Below are positions 1-10,055 of a DNA stretch of 54,590 nt, piece after piece. The stretch's first letter is position 1, and every line of letters starts with the position of its first letter. This DNA comes from an uncultured Desulfosporosinus sp. (GTDB lineage Bacteria; Bacillota; Desulfitobacteriia; Desulfitobacteriales; Desulfitobacteriaceae): assembly GCA_927405585.1 (NCBI GenBank), contig CAKMJS010000088.1:1-54590 (forward strand). Reading direction: 5' to 3'. A program made the position numbers and the translations under genes. The notes below the pieces were generated by a model. The model searched no databases, was not told where the DNA came from, and saw only the letters and a program-made list of their open reading frames with translations.

Positions 1-19
1 TGGGAAAGAAGGTGAAGAC

Positions 20-217
20 ATGAAAGAAAAAATTCACCAGAAATACGAACAAACCACTGTGACATGTGCTAGCGGAGAAATCATTCCAACTGGAAGCACA
101 AGAAAAGACATCAAAGTGGAAATCTGTTCGAAATGCCATCCCTTCTATACCTGTTTACAGCGGTTTGTAGATGTCGGCGGTCGGGTTTATCGTTTTAAAA
201 TTAGATATGGTATGTAA
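20..217 (+). pseudogene. degenerate mirror copy of rpmE (bL31), probably artefactual
   Basis: This reading frame encodes 65 residues nearly identical to the bL31 protein on the other arm of the palindrome, and it carries the mirrored ribosome binding site. It differs at a handful of residues: Pro7 to Gln, zinc ligand Cys18 to Ser, Gly45-Val46 to Cys-Leu, and others near the C terminus. Loss of a zinc ligand and the one-sided G-to-T change pattern argue against a functional paralogue of the C-minus L31 type. I read it as a sequencing or assembly shadow of the real gene; a true recent inverted duplication followed by decay is the alternative. Confidence 0.6.
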
Positions 218-238
218 TCAACGACCGCAGGCCGTTGT

Positions 239-436
239 TTACATACCATATCTCTTTTTAAACCGATCAACCCGTCCGCCGACATCGACAAACCGCTGTA
301 CCCCGGTATAGAAGGGATGGCATTTCGAACAGATTTCCACTTTGATGTCTTTTCTTGTGCTTCCAGTTGGAATGATTTCTCCGCAAGCACATGTCACCGT
401 GGTTTGTTCGTATTTCGGGTGAATTTTTTCTTTCAT
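239..436 (-). CDS. rpmE: 50S ribosomal protein L31 (bL31, zinc-binding C+ type)
   Basis: Small ribosomal protein of the large subunit, 65 residues, which is the usual length. The zinc-binding cysteines of the C+ form are all present: Cys16 and Cys18 in the TCACGE segment, Cys36 and Cys39 in EICSKC. The ATG has a good ribosome binding site (AGAAGGTGA, about 5 nt upstream). It lies downstream of glpX on the same strand, as in Bacillus where rho separates the two; no rho is present here. The gene is embedded in the right arm of the window-edge palindrome. Confidence 0.95.
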   Translation of the reverse strand: MKEKIHPKYEQTTVTCACGEIIPTGSTRKDIKVEICSKCHPFYTGVQRFVDVGGRVDRFKKRYGM

Positions 437-608
437 GTCTTCACCTTCTTTCCCATTTGAATAAAGGCACTTTATGTCGCGCCTGCTAATGACACAATTT
501 CAGTCAACTACACTAGTTTAGCACAAATAACATTAACAGGTCAAGATACTATTTTCAATACTTTTTTTTAGGGTTTCTAACGCTTAGTCTATTTCGCTTG
601 ATAACGGG

Positions 609-1580
609 TCAGCAGCCCTTCATCGCGTAGTCAGGCTTCTTATCAAAGCGGTGACGTGCTTCAATAAAGCGAACTGTCCCAGTCTTTCCTCTCATGACAA
701 CGGTGTGCGTCAAAGCCCCTTTAGAGGTAAAGGTTACTGCGCGCAACAAGGGTCCTTCTGTAATCCCAGTCGCTGCAAAAAAGACGTCGTCCGTACTTAC
801 CAAGTCATTCATCATTAATAACTTTTGGACATCCTCAATCCCTAGAGCTTTTGCCCTGGCGATATCTTCTTCGTTTTCTGGCCAAAGGCGGCCTTGCATT
901 TCTCCTCCCATGCATCGAAGGGCTGCCGCGGCTAGGACACCTTCAGGCGCTCCGCCAACTCCCATCATCATATCGACACCGGACTCTTCAACCGCGCAGG
1001 CCACAGCTGGGGAAACGTCCCCATCCGATATAAGTCGAACCCGTGCTCCGCAAGCACGAACATCTTGGATTAGTTTTTGATGACGAGGACGATCCAAAAT
1101 GACAACGGTTATGTCTTTGACTTTTTTCTTTAACGCTTCAGCCACATTTGAGATGTTTTCAAGCACAGTGGCATCCAGACTTATCTTCCCAACAGCAGCA
1201 GGACCTACTGCAATCTTATCCATATACATATCCGGCGCATGAAGTAAGCAGCCCCTTTTGGCAATTGCCACAACTGCGATCGAGCCTGGCAATCCTTTGG
1301 CACAAGCGGTAGTTCCCTCTAGGGGATCAACTGCTACATCTAATTCAGGACTTTCTCCATTTCCGACACGTTCCCCAATATAGAGCATCGGGGCCTCATC
1401 CATTTCCCCTTCTCCGATTACCACTGTACCGTCCATGTGAATTGTATTAAAGACGGCTCGCATTGCTTCCACAGCCGCATTATCAGCAGCTATCTTATCC
1501 CCTAGTCCTACCCAACGTGCAGAAGCAAGCGCTGCAGCCTCTGTCACTCTGGCAAATTCCATCGTCAGTTCTCTTTCCAT
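609..1580 (-). CDS. glpX: fructose-1,6-bisphosphatase class II (GlpX)
   Basis: Hydrolyses fructose-1,6-bisphosphate to fructose-6-phosphate in gluconeogenesis; cytosolic and metal dependent. 323 residues, the normal length. The family metal-binding segments are visible: VIGEGEMDEAP around residues 54-64 and DPLEGT at 85-90, with a downstream GGAPEG segment. The first ATG is favoured by a TAGGAGGAATGATAA ribosome binding site; a second in-frame ATG six codons later has none. It follows tal and fba on the same strand, so a central-carbon cluster (aldolase, transaldolase, bisphosphatase) is read together or in succession. Confidence 0.95.
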   Translation of the reverse strand: MERELTMEFARVTEAAALASARWVGLGDKIAADNAAVEAMRAVFNTIHMDGTVVIGEGEMDEAPMLYIGERVGNGESPELDVAVDPLEGTTACAKGLPGSIAVVAIAKRGCLLHAPDMYMDKIAVGPAAVGKISLDATVLENISNVAEALKKKVKDITVVILDRPRHQKLIQDVRACGARVRLISDGDVSPAVACAVEESGVDMMMGVGGAPEGVLAAAALRCMGGEMQGRLWPENEEDIARAKALGIEDVQKLLMMNDLVSTDDVFFAATGITEGPLLRAVTFTSKGALTHTVVMRGKTGTVRFIEARHRFDKKPDYAMKGC

Positions 1581-1825
1581 TTATCATTCCTCCTAAAGTA
1601 TTATTCAATGTATTTTTCTCAATCAGTCACACAGTTTAAATTTATTATTATGTCACATTTATCTTAATAACTTTATTGTGACATACCCTGAATGCTTTTT
1701 CAACCGTAGTATGTGTCGTTCGGGGCTGACAAGTGGAAAAAAGTTGACATCCACTTATCTGTCTATTCAGATAGGCGAATGTCGATTTGATGATTATCCT
1801 ACAACATATGTAACAACCAGTAGCA
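1581..1825. other. intergenic region glpX-tal with a small hairpin
   Basis: About 245 bases without a gene. It holds an inverted repeat around 1757-1780 (CTTATCTG / CAGATAGG core) that could terminate or process the tal transcript before glpX, but there is no clear T-tract. I see nothing else in it. Confidence 0.4.
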
Positions 1826-2476
1826 CTACTTCGACTCGCTAAGTTTTTTCCAATCCGCTAAAAATTTTTCTAGTCCAGCATCTGTCAAAGGGTGACGAAA
1901 TAACTGCCTCAAAACACCAAAGGGAACGGTTGCATAATCTGCGCCAATTTTCGCTGCTTCAGTGACATGCACTGGGTTTCGAATGCTTGCTGCAATTATT
2001 TTTGTTTCAAGGCCATGGACTTGGAAAATCTCACACATATCTTGGAGTAAGTTTAGTCCATTTTCGCCAATGTCATCTAGCCGCCCCAGAAATGGGCTAA
2101 CATAGGTGGCTCCCGCTCGGGCTGCAAGTAGCGCTTGGTTCGCAGTAAATACAAGCGTAACATTCGTCTTAATTTTTTTGGCACTTAAAGCCTTTACTGT
2201 TTTGAGACCCGCTTCAGTCATCGGAATCTTGATCACAATATTCTCATGAATTGCTGCTAAAACATTGGCTTCCTCTAGCATTCCCTCATGATCAAGCGCA
2301 ATAACTTCTGCACTTATGGGACCATCCACGATCTCTGTTACTGTGTTAAGGAGTTGGTGAAAATCTTTACCTTCCTTCGCCACTAAACTAGGATTCGTCG
2401 TTAGACCCGCGATCACACCCATGTCCCAAGCTTGTTTTATTTCATCGATATTTGCCGAGTCTAAGAAAAACTCCAT
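1826..2476 (-). CDS. tal: fructose-6-phosphate aldolase/transaldolase, TalC type
   Basis: Small (216 aa) member of the transaldolase family that makes or breaks C-C bonds through a Schiff base in the pentose phosphate pathway. It starts with the family signature [13 protein letters not shown], followed by [13 protein letters not shown] around residues 24-36. The Schiff-base lysine is Lys83 in the segment IVIKIPMT. The length matches the short transaldolase/FSA subfamily; sequence alone does not separate transaldolase from true fructose-6-phosphate aldolase, although the clostridial and Bacillus orthologues in this position act as transaldolases. It lies directly downstream of fba. Confidence 0.9.
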   Translation of the reverse strand: MEFFLDSANIDEIKQAWDMGVIAGLTTNPSLVAKEGKDFHQLLNTVTEIVDGPISAEVIALDHEGMLEEANVLAAIHENIVIKIPMTEAGLKTVKALSAKKIKTNVTLVFTANQALLAARAGATYVSPFLGRLDDIGENGLNLLQDMCEIFQVHGLETKIIAASIRNPVHVTEAAKIGADYATVPFGVLRQLFRHPLTDAGLEKFLADWKKLSESK

Positions 2477-2507
2477 GACGTTGCCTTCTTTCTTTATCTA
2501 ATTCAAG

Positions 2508-2532
2508 ACTCCCACTTCTTAGAAGTGGGAGT
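2508..2532. repeat. dispersed hairpin repeat, copy 1 (ACTCCCACTTCT family)
   Basis: Perfect inverted repeat with arms ACTCCCACTTCT and AGAAGTGGGAGT and a one-base centre, lying between fba and tal. The same palindrome core (CCCACTT..AGAAGTGGG) recurs at 20115-20132 and 26560-26581. It has no T-tract, so it is not a standard terminator. It resembles the terminal hairpins of IS200/IS605-type elements; that link is inference. Confidence 0.7.
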
Positions 2533-2539
2533 TCCTTTA

Positions 2540-3394
2540 CTAAGCCTTCCCGTTGCTTCCGAAGACCCTTATTTTCTCGCGAATTATCGCGGTTGCAGCT
2601 TCCCGAGCTGGACCTAACATTTTACGGGGATCAATTTCTTTGGTATTTCCTTCAAGTACTTTTCGAGCTGCCCATACAAACGCTTCACGGATATTCGTGT
2701 CAATGTTAACTTTGCACACACCTAGTGAAATCGCTTCGCGTAGCGCGTCATCAGGCACTCCTGAAGACCCGTGTAATACGATCGGAGTCGCGATCCGTTC
2801 TCGAATTTTCCTTAATCGTTCGAAATCCAGTTTAGGTATTCCAATATATTGACCATGAGCTGTCCCGATAGCAATCGCTAAGGCGTCCACCTCTGTCGCT
2901 TGAATAAAGTGCTCTGCTTCAGCCGGATCGGTAAACAAAGCCTCCCGGTCGCTGACAGTAATATCATCTTCGGTGCCGCCAATTTTACCCAATTCAGCCT
3001 CTACTGAAAGGCCGAGAGGTCGAACCGCTTCAATGACTTTCTTCGTCAAGGCAATATTATCTTCCAATGAGTGTTTTGATCCGTCAATCATCACGGAAGA
3101 AAATCCGTTACGCGCACATTGCATAACTTGAGCAAAGCTTGTTCCATGGTCCAGATGCAAAGCAATTGGCACTCTTGCATTTTCGGCCGCTAATTTTGTC
3201 AAACCTGCAATATACTCAATTCCTGCATATTTAATAGCACCTTGGCTGGCTTGGATAATAACTGGAGCATTCTCTGCCTCTGCAGCCGCCACGATTGCCT
3301 GAACAATCTCCATATTATTGCAGTTAAAAGCCCCTACCGCATACTTACCTTTTTGTGCTTTTTCTAATAATTCTACCATTGAAACTAACGCCAT
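2540..3394 (-). CDS. fba: class II fructose-bisphosphate aldolase
   Basis: Zinc-dependent aldolase of glycolysis and gluconeogenesis, 284 residues. Catalytic Asp82 and zinc ligand His83 lie in ALHLDHGTSF; the other expected zinc ligands are His180 (GTAHGQYIG) and His208 (VLHGSSG). DTNIREAF near the C terminus matches the substrate-phosphate region of the family. A strong GAGGAGG ribosome binding site precedes the ATG. The 5' end overlaps the 3' end of the upstream zinc-ribbon gene by 10 bases, so the two are translationally linked. Order spo0F-(zinc ribbon)-fba-tal-glpX follows the conserved Bacillus arrangement. Confidence 0.96.
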   Translation of the reverse strand: MALVSMVELLEKAQKGKYAVGAFNCNNMEIVQAIVAAAEAENAPVIIQASQGAIKYAGIEYIAGLTKLAAENARVPIALHLDHGTSFAQVMQCARNGFSSVMIDGSKHSLEDNIALTKKVIEAVRPLGLSVEAELGKIGGTEDDITVSDREALFTDPAEAEHFIQATEVDALAIAIGTAHGQYIGIPKLDFERLRKIRERIATPIVLHGSSGVPDDALREAISLGVCKVNIDTNIREAFVWAARKVLEGNTKEIDPRKMLGPAREAATAIIREKIRVFGSNGKA

Positions 3395-4074
3395 TTTTTT
3401 TCCTCCTCTTTAGTCTTTGAAAGATGCTGCCCCCGCAGTGGATTGTTAATATTCCACGTTTTATTTTCTTCTAGATACATCGAATTTATTCCTTCAATTT
3501 GCCGAACGTTATCCGAACTGTCCGCATAGATAACTCCCACTGCTTCGCAGCATTCACAATAAAGTTCAATGCGATCCGGTAACAACTCGAAGGATAGCTG
3601 ACGGTTACCGCAAGCACACCCTAAATTTCCGTGCTGGGCCAAACGATGCAGATATTCTAAAATTCTTAACATTACTTCAGGATTTTCGAAATCTTCCTCA
3701 TAACCTAACTCTAATGCCAATTCTCCAATTGATTTCTCACGTTCATGACAGGCCTGAGTGACTTTCTGCTTAGGCCCAATATATCCGACAGAAGCTTCCA
3801 CAGCAGGGCAAGTAAGCGGCATTGCAGCCTTCCCCCCCCATATGGCATGTCGGTTCAATCTTAAATAATGGGTCTCCCCACAGTAAGCACATGCATAGGT
3901 GACGTTGAACTGCTGAAGGTTACTACTGGTCACTGACATAAGCTGAAGACCACAACCACAAAGCAGGTTCTTACGACCTCGCCGAGAAAATGCAAAGAGA
4001 GAGAGGGCATTGAATTCTAGCTCCCCGCAATGGGAACATTGCATAGCGATCGTGGTATTTGTTGTTAGAATCAT
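3385..4074 (-). CDS. uncharacterised multi-zinc-ribbon protein between spo0F and fba
   Basis: I do not recognise a family. About 229 residues with at least five Cys-pair knuckles: CSHC near the N terminus, CGC, CAYC, then CACG and CECC in the C-terminal half, the pattern of tandem zinc ribbons. The middle is helical and acidic (around GELALELGYEEDFENPEVM). No signal peptide or membrane segment. The ATG at 4074 is preferred over an upstream GTG at 4083 because of the AGAGGTGGG site five bases before it. It overlaps fba by 10 bases and lies just downstream of spo0F, so it probably belongs to the same transcription unit. Function unknown; nucleic-acid or protein binding is possible. Confidence 0.7.
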   Translation of the reverse strand: MILTTNTTIAMQCSHCGELEFNALSLFAFSRRGRKNLLCGCGLQLMSVTSSNLQQFNVTYACAYCGETHYLRLNRHAIWGGKAAMPLTCPAVEASVGYIGPKQKVTQACHEREKSIGELALELGYEEDFENPEVMLRILEYLHRLAQHGNLGCACGNRQLSFELLPDRIELYCECCEAVGVIYADSSDNVRQIEGINSMYLEENKTWNINNPLRGQHLSKTKEEEKKWR

Positions 4075-4182
4075 AATTCCCACCTCTTCCTACAGCATAT
4101 ACTTCGTCATGCAGGAAGATTTTCCTGCCTTTAGACAAACAAAAAAGTATACATTTGTAGGCAGCAGGACCATGGCTCAATA

Positions 4183-4545
4183 CTATAACCCCTTAAATAT
4201 CTCTCTCACCCGTTCTCTCAGTTCAAATAAATCAAAAGGTTTCCCGATATAATAGAGAATGTCAAGGTCCTTTGCTTGCTCTAGGATCTGCGTATCTCCG
4301 TAAGCCGTCATCATAATCACGCCCACTTGACGATCTAAGGCACGAATTTGCCCTAATGTTTCTATACCATTCATTCCGGGCATTTTCATGTCCATTAATA
4401 TGAGATCTGGCTCAAAGGTAATAAGCATCTGCAGGGCTTCTGCTCCGTTCGCAGCCATTTCCACTTGATGTTGATCCTCCTGGAAGGTTTCAAAGAGCAA
4501 ACGCCTCACACCAAATTGGTCATCTACAACAAGAATTTTACCCAT
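4183..4545 (-). CDS. spo0F: Spo0F-like stand-alone response regulator
   Basis: Single receiver domain, 120 residues, no output domain. Acidic pocket Asp8/Asp9, phospho-acceptor Asp52 (LILMDMKMPG), Thr80 (MMTAYGD) and Lys102 (GKPFD) are all present. In Bacillus, Spo0F carries phosphate from sporulation kinases to Spo0B; many Peptococcaceae lack Spo0B, so here it may be a simple phosphate sink or side branch. The position beside fba and upstream of tal and glpX matches the conserved spo0F locus, which supports the name over a CheY-like label. Confidence 0.88.
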   Translation of the reverse strand: MGKILVVDDQFGVRRLLFETFQEDQHQVEMAANGAEALQMLITFEPDLILMDMKMPGMNGIETLGQIRALDRQVGVIMMTAYGDTQILEQAKDLDILYYIGKPFDLFELRERVREIFKGL

Positions 4546-4566
4546 TCCTACATCCCTTCCCTAATT

Positions 4567-5772
4567 TTATCTCATAAGGGAATATTCTGTATATAATGGT
4601 AAAACTCCTTCTTCCATAACCCGTTCTGAGGAGATTAGCCCATTTCGACAATATCTCCTAAGGATTCGAGGGTTTGCCACAGTTCGACGCAAAGGGATCC
4701 TAACCTCATCTCCCAGCGCACAGTCCAGCATCCCAACATCAAGCACAGTTAGCTGCATACCTATTTTTCCGGCAACGCGAACTGTCTTTCCATTCAGTTC
4801 CACCCGCTCTTGACCTAGAGAAATACCAAATAAAGCCGCAAAATTCTTAATAATTATTTTGAGGAAATCAACCCAGCCTTGGGGGGTAAAATGAGGAACT
4901 ACGCCAAACCCATCCGCATACCCCACGGGGATCACAGCAAGCTGAGTCTCAGCCTTCGTGCGGTAGATACTCTGATACCCTACATAAGTCCCTTTGGGTA
5001 CTTTACGCAGATGAACAATCCGACTTTTAGCCACCCAGGGGTCGTTTAGCTTTAGTTTCCCACTAAAGCCTTGCCCCGGATAATGTCCGATCAGCAAGGT
5101 CCCGATACGTACAAAGTCATGATGCCACTCGGGGTAATCCAGAAAAGCTGCGCTGTTGCAGACATGTTTCCAAGTTGGATGAATCCCCAATTCTTCCAGA
5201 CGGGCCGTGAAGGACGCAAAATGTTTATATTGCCCCAAGGTATAGTCCTTATCCTTACTGGCTGCACGAGCGAAATGGGTAAAGACCCCTGCAACTTGAA
5301 GATGAGGGGCTTTTGCCAGGGCTAGAGTAAGCGCTTCTAATTCAGAATAGAGAAATCCTGTTCTCCCCATGCCAGTCTCTACCTTGAGATGCACCTGGAT
5401 TAGCGGAGGGTGTTCTACCTCCAAATTAGTACACGTCTCATTCAACTCCACAATCGAGGATAGTTCAGAGAGCGTTAACTGCAACTGAGCCGCAATCGCC
5501 TTGGGCCATTCTCCCTGAGTGGATGGCCCAAGCACTAGAATTAACCCCTCTATTCCATGCTCACGCAAGATTAACCCTTCCTCAACTTTTGTAACCGCAA
5601 AAGCTCCACATCCGGCTCGAGCCAAGGCGCGTGCAACCTCTACTGCGCCTAAGCCATAAGCATCTGCTTTCACCACTGCCATACATCTTGTTTCAGAACG
5701 AAGTTGCTTAACAATTTCTAGATAATTTTCCACAACCGCATCAAGGTCAACTTCAATCCAAGTTCCAGCCAT
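4567..5772 (-). CDS. alr: alanine racemase (PLP)
   Basis: Interconverts L- and D-alanine for peptidoglycan synthesis. 401 residues. The PLP-binding lysine is Lys35 in VVKADAYGLG; the C-terminal beta domain with VGYADGFGV and GKIGMQLTVLDV is complete, including the MxxVD-like segment as QLTVLDVG. The extreme C terminus extends about 30 residues past the usual end. It follows femX by four bases, so the two cell-wall genes form one unit inserted between pyrG and spo0F, a position where Bacillus has a different gene. Confidence 0.93.
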   Translation of the reverse strand: MAGTWIEVDLDAVVENYLEIVKQLRSETRCMAVVKADAYGLGAVEVARALARAGCGAFAVTKVEEGLILREHGIEGLILVLGPSTQGEWPKAIAAQLQLTLSELSSIVELNETCTNLEVEHPPLIQVHLKVETGMGRTGFLYSELEALTLALAKAPHLQVAGVFTHFARAASKDKDYTLGQYKHFASFTARLEELGIHPTWKHVCNSAAFLDYPEWHHDFVRIGTLLIGHYPGQGFSGKLKLNDPWVAKSRIVHLRKVPKGTYVGYQSIYRTKAETQLAVIPVGYADGFGVVPHFTPQGWVDFLKIIIKNFAALFGISLGQERVELNGKTVRVAGKIGMQLTVLDVGMLDCALGDEVRIPLRRTVANPRILRRYCRNGLISSERVMEEGVLPLYTEYSLMR

Positions 5773-5776
5773 TGCG

Positions 5777-6859
5777 TTATCCCCTCCGCGCTCGCCGTAG
5801 CTTACCGATGATACCTTTTACAACATCCGAATAGATTGGTTCCAGGTGGTTCCAAATAAAATAAATTGCTGGACGATACACTAAATCCCATTCTCCGATG
5901 AATTCCGTGTACTCTCCGTTAAACCCCTTCTTAAAGCGATAAAGCCCGTAAAGTGGGTTGTCTTCCGTCAAATGCCCCGGTACTCCTCGGAAATCATAGA
6001 GCGTGCAGCCGAGTGACTTGGCCCAACGAATCATTTCCCACTGAATTAAGTAGTTAGGCATCACATTTCGATGAGCGTTTGACGAAGCTCCATAGATATA
6101 CCAGGCTTTAGCTCCCATATTAAAGGCCAAAGTACCGGATATAATTTTACCTTCATACTCCGCGATAAATAATTCTCCCAAGCCAGCCGGGACTAAGGAA
6201 TCATAGAGGTCTTCAAAATAAGAATAGGCTCGTACCAAAAAGTGGTCGCGTTCGGTCGTCTCTTTTAAGACTTCATAGAATTCCGGTAAGTCCTCACGCG
6301 TTCCAATCCGAATAGTAACCCCTTTTTTGGTAGCGAGACGAATGTTATAACGTGTTTTTTGTTGCATGTTGGCCAGTAAGGTTTCCTCATCTGGAGAAAT
6401 ATCTAACCGAAAAACATACTTCGGCTGAACCCCTTCAAAGCCCTTGCCACTCTCAGCAGAACTAAAGCCTTTGGAGCGTAAATATTGTTCCAGTTCTTTT
6501 GCTGAAGACGGTACATCAGGGTCGACCTTAAGAAAAATTGCTCCGCGGGTTTTCGCTAACTTACGAATTTCCTCTAGCACCAAGTCTGACAGGACGACAT
6601 TCTTCCAATCCACAATCGGTCCTCGAGAAACGTAAAAAATGGGAATACCCACTACCGGGATTTTGCGTTCAAGAACAGAGGCTACAGCTACAATCTCATT
6701 GTTTTCCTCAATAACCAACCGCCAGGGTATCCATCCTGTCCGGCTCTTTATCTCTCCCCACTCCCAAGACTGGAGCACATGTCCTTTTGTATCCTTGGCC
6801 AAAAAAGCATTAAAGCGAATATGTTCACTTTCATCGATCCACCTTGCAACATAGGCCAC
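5777..6859 (-). CDS. FemAB-type peptidyltransferase (peptidoglycan bridge formation)
   Basis: 360-residue member of the FemX/FemAB family, which adds amino acids from aminoacyl-tRNA to the lipid II stem peptide. Typical segments include LQSWEWGEIKSRTGW in the first GNAT-like half, QKTRYNIRLATKKG in the second, and the C-terminal YDFRGVPG...LYRFKKGFNG that is nearly invariant in the family. No membrane segments. It is paired with alr immediately downstream (four-base gap), consistent with a cell-wall role. The substrate amino acid cannot be told from the sequence. Confidence 0.9.
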   Translation of the reverse strand: MAYVARWIDESEHIRFNAFLAKDTKGHVLQSWEWGEIKSRTGWIPWRLVIEENNEIVAVASVLERKIPVVGIPIFYVSRGPIVDWKNVVLSDLVLEEIRKLAKTRGAIFLKVDPDVPSSAKELEQYLRSKGFSSAESGKGFEGVQPKYVFRLDISPDEETLLANMQQKTRYNIRLATKKGVTIRIGTREDLPEFYEVLKETTERDHFLVRAYSYFEDLYDSLVPAGLGELFIAEYEGKIISGTLAFNMGAKAWYIYGASSNAHRNVMPNYLIQWEMIRWAKSLGCTLYDFRGVPGHLTEDNPLYGLYRFKKGFNGEYTEFIGEWDLVYRPAIYFIWNHLEPIYSDVVKGIIGKLRRARRG

Positions 6860-7119
6860 TATTTCAGTCCCCTTCCTCTTTCCATTCTTTCCAAGGTATA
6901 GTTCAATTAATCAGCAACATTACAGGCCTTGTGTGACACAGCGCTCGGTACTTACGACGGTCCCTTCTCGCCATCCTTGGCTACAGGGACACTTGTCCAT
7001 CCTTGGACAGCGCTCTAATTCAGTGTCGGGACATGCCGTGTAAGCTCCTAAAGTAAGAGCGGGGTTCATCCTTCGGCGATAGTATTCTTTTAAAGAACAC
7101 GCCTACGGCGATAATCTCT

Positions 7120-7149
7120 ACTGGAGACTATCGTACTGGAGACTATCGT
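7120..7149. repeat. perfect tandem repeat 2 x 15 bp (ACTGGAGACTATCGT)
   Basis: Two identical, directly adjacent 15-mers. A related motif, CCGGAGACTATCGC, occurs at 26524-26537 inside the dispersed repeat there, which links the two regions. Confidence 0.85.
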
Positions 7150-7440
7150 GACAAATTCGCCATCACGGCGCCTTGCCATCCTTGGCGGCGCTACTAATCT
7201 CGAACGTCCTGTTCGAGTCTTGGCTCAGTTGTCGGCTTCGCACACGAAAGCCTCCGGTGGAGGGTTTCGCCGAAAGCGCACAACCCTTAACGGATACTAT
7301 CGCGCTGAAGGTCCTGTGCTCAGCCCCGTATCTGGGGTCGCTTACACGGAAGTTTGCTAGTCTGCTTACGTAAAGACGTCGCGCTCGTGTCACACTGCGT
7401 CCCGGGCTTGGAATACGGAACATTTTATCCTGCTTTGCGT

Positions 7441-7500
7441 AACAAGGGGACAGGTTCAGGTTAGGTATCCATTTCTTAAATAAGTGCCTGTCTCCTTATT
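7441..7500. repeat. REP-like inverted pair (AAGGGGACAGG / CCTGTCTCCTT)
   Basis: Two opposed copies of a sequence containing GGGGACAGG, separated by about 32 bases. The GGGGACAGGCACTTA-type motif is widely seen beside REP-associated tyrosine transposases (IS200-like) in diverse bacteria; no such transposase gene is in this window, so this would be a stand-alone, non-autonomous copy (inference). Confidence 0.6.
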
Positions 7501-7520
7501 TGTTTCCTTGGTTGTTTTAC

Positions 7521-7574
7521 ACAGGAAGAGTTCGTGCTAGACCCTTATGATAGTCTTAGCAGAACTCTTCCTGT
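7521..7574. repeat. long hairpin with 13-bp perfect arms
   Basis: Arms ACAGGAAGAGTTC and GAACTCTTCCTGT enclose an inner pairing GCTAGAC/GTCTTAGC. It lies about 50-100 bases past the pyrG stop codon. It has a short T-stretch on the distal pyrG-strand side only (GTGTAAAAC), so a terminator is uncertain; a MITE-like insertion is the alternative. Confidence 0.7.
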
Positions 7575-7585
7575 TGAGGTTAGAA

Positions 7586-7614
7586 GCGCGAGGTTCATAT
7601 ATTGAACTTCGCGC
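7586..7614 (-). terminator. hairpin just after pyrG, possible terminator
   Basis: Inverted repeat GCGCGAGGTTCA...TGAACTTCGCGC starting 11 bases beyond the pyrG stop. It is GC-rich at the base and could stop pyrG transcription, but no T-run follows the stem on the - strand. Confidence 0.4.
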
Positions 7615-7624
7615 CTCGCGAAAT

Positions 7625-9542
<1,918 letters not shown>

Positions 9543-9950
9543 CTACCATTTTTCTCCGCGTCGTCCCTCATCCGTCTCATCAAATACTTCGTCTGTTTCT
9601 AAGGGGTCTTCATCTAAGCTATCTTCATCTAGTTCTTCTGGATCTGACTTATCTTCCTCATCCGAGGATACCTTGTTCATCAAGGAGATGGGTGTCAGTC
9701 GCTTAGGAATTTTCGTGGGTTCCCATGCCTTCAAACCCCATTCACCCCGACCGAGAAATGAAAATCGAGTATCTAGGTTGATCTGAGTAAGCGCAGCAGC
9801 AATTCGAATGGCTTCCTGAGAAATACCTAAGCGATTAAGCACTTCTTCAATCAAGTTATGATAATGCATGGGGTTACCATGAGCTTTCAGCACCTCATAA
9901 GCCATATCTGCTTCTGTCGGCTTGTCTTTTCCAGTCAAAGAGTGGGTCAC
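9543..9950 (-). CDS. rpoE: RNA polymerase delta subunit
   Basis: Firmicute-specific RNA polymerase subunit that speeds recycling of the enzyme. An N-terminal HARE-HTH domain (TEADMAYEVLKAHG ... INLDTRFSFLGRGEWGLKAW) is followed by a highly acidic, low-complexity tail rich in Asp and Glu (about the last 45 residues), the hallmark of the protein. I start it at the GTG at 9950, which gives an N terminus matching Bacillus delta in length; a TTG at 9983 would add 11 residues. It precedes pyrG as in Bacillus. Confidence 0.9.
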   Translation of the reverse strand: MTHSLTGKDKPTEADMAYEVLKAHGNPMHYHNLIEEVLNRLGISQEAIRIAAALTQINLDTRFSFLGRGEWGLKAWEPTKIPKRLTPISLMNKVSSDEEDKSDPEELDEDSLDEDPLETDEVFDETDEGRRGEKW

Positions 9951-10055
9951 AACTCCACCGCCCTTCGTCGTTTTGAATATCAATATATTCGGCCCACCCC
10001 TAAATATTTCCTGCTTTTAGTTTCTGTTAACATAAGAAAAAATTATTTAAGCTTT

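Larger units (their letters stand above)
1..455. repeat. 455-bp near-perfect palindrome (fold-back) at the window edge
   Basis: Position i on the left pairs with position 456-i on the right across the whole 455 bases, with no insertion or deletion and no spacer; the centre is base 228. The left arm contains a degraded copy of rpmE (20-217, + strand) and the right arm the intact gene on the - strand. About 15 positions differ between arms, and at nearly all of them the left arm carries A or T, mostly G-to-T. The palindrome reaches exactly to base 1. A fold-back assembly or library artefact at a contig end is more likely than a natural inverted duplication. Confidence 0.85.
6860..7624. other. 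765-bp hairpin-dense non-coding region between femX and pyrG
   Basis: No gene with a credible start. The region is more GC-rich than its surroundings and packed with short inverted repeats: 7199-7217 (CTCGAAC/GTTCGAG), a perfect 15-bp tandem repeat at 7120-7149, a REP-like pair at 7441-7500, and two long hairpins at 7521-7574 and 7586-7614. Open frames here are on both strands and lack ribosome binding sites. It looks like a graveyard of small palindromic mobile sequences; the two hairpins nearest pyrG could also end its transcript. Confidence 0.65.

Noticed and set aside
7060-7220. CRISPR-like array
   Set aside because: Only two directly adjacent 15-mers without spacers; no cas genes in the window.
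7148-7423. Open frames on both strands in the femX-pyrG spacer (60-86 codons)
   Set aside because: Overlapping frames in GC-rich palindromic DNA, low-complexity Arg/Ser-rich translations, no ribosome binding sites.
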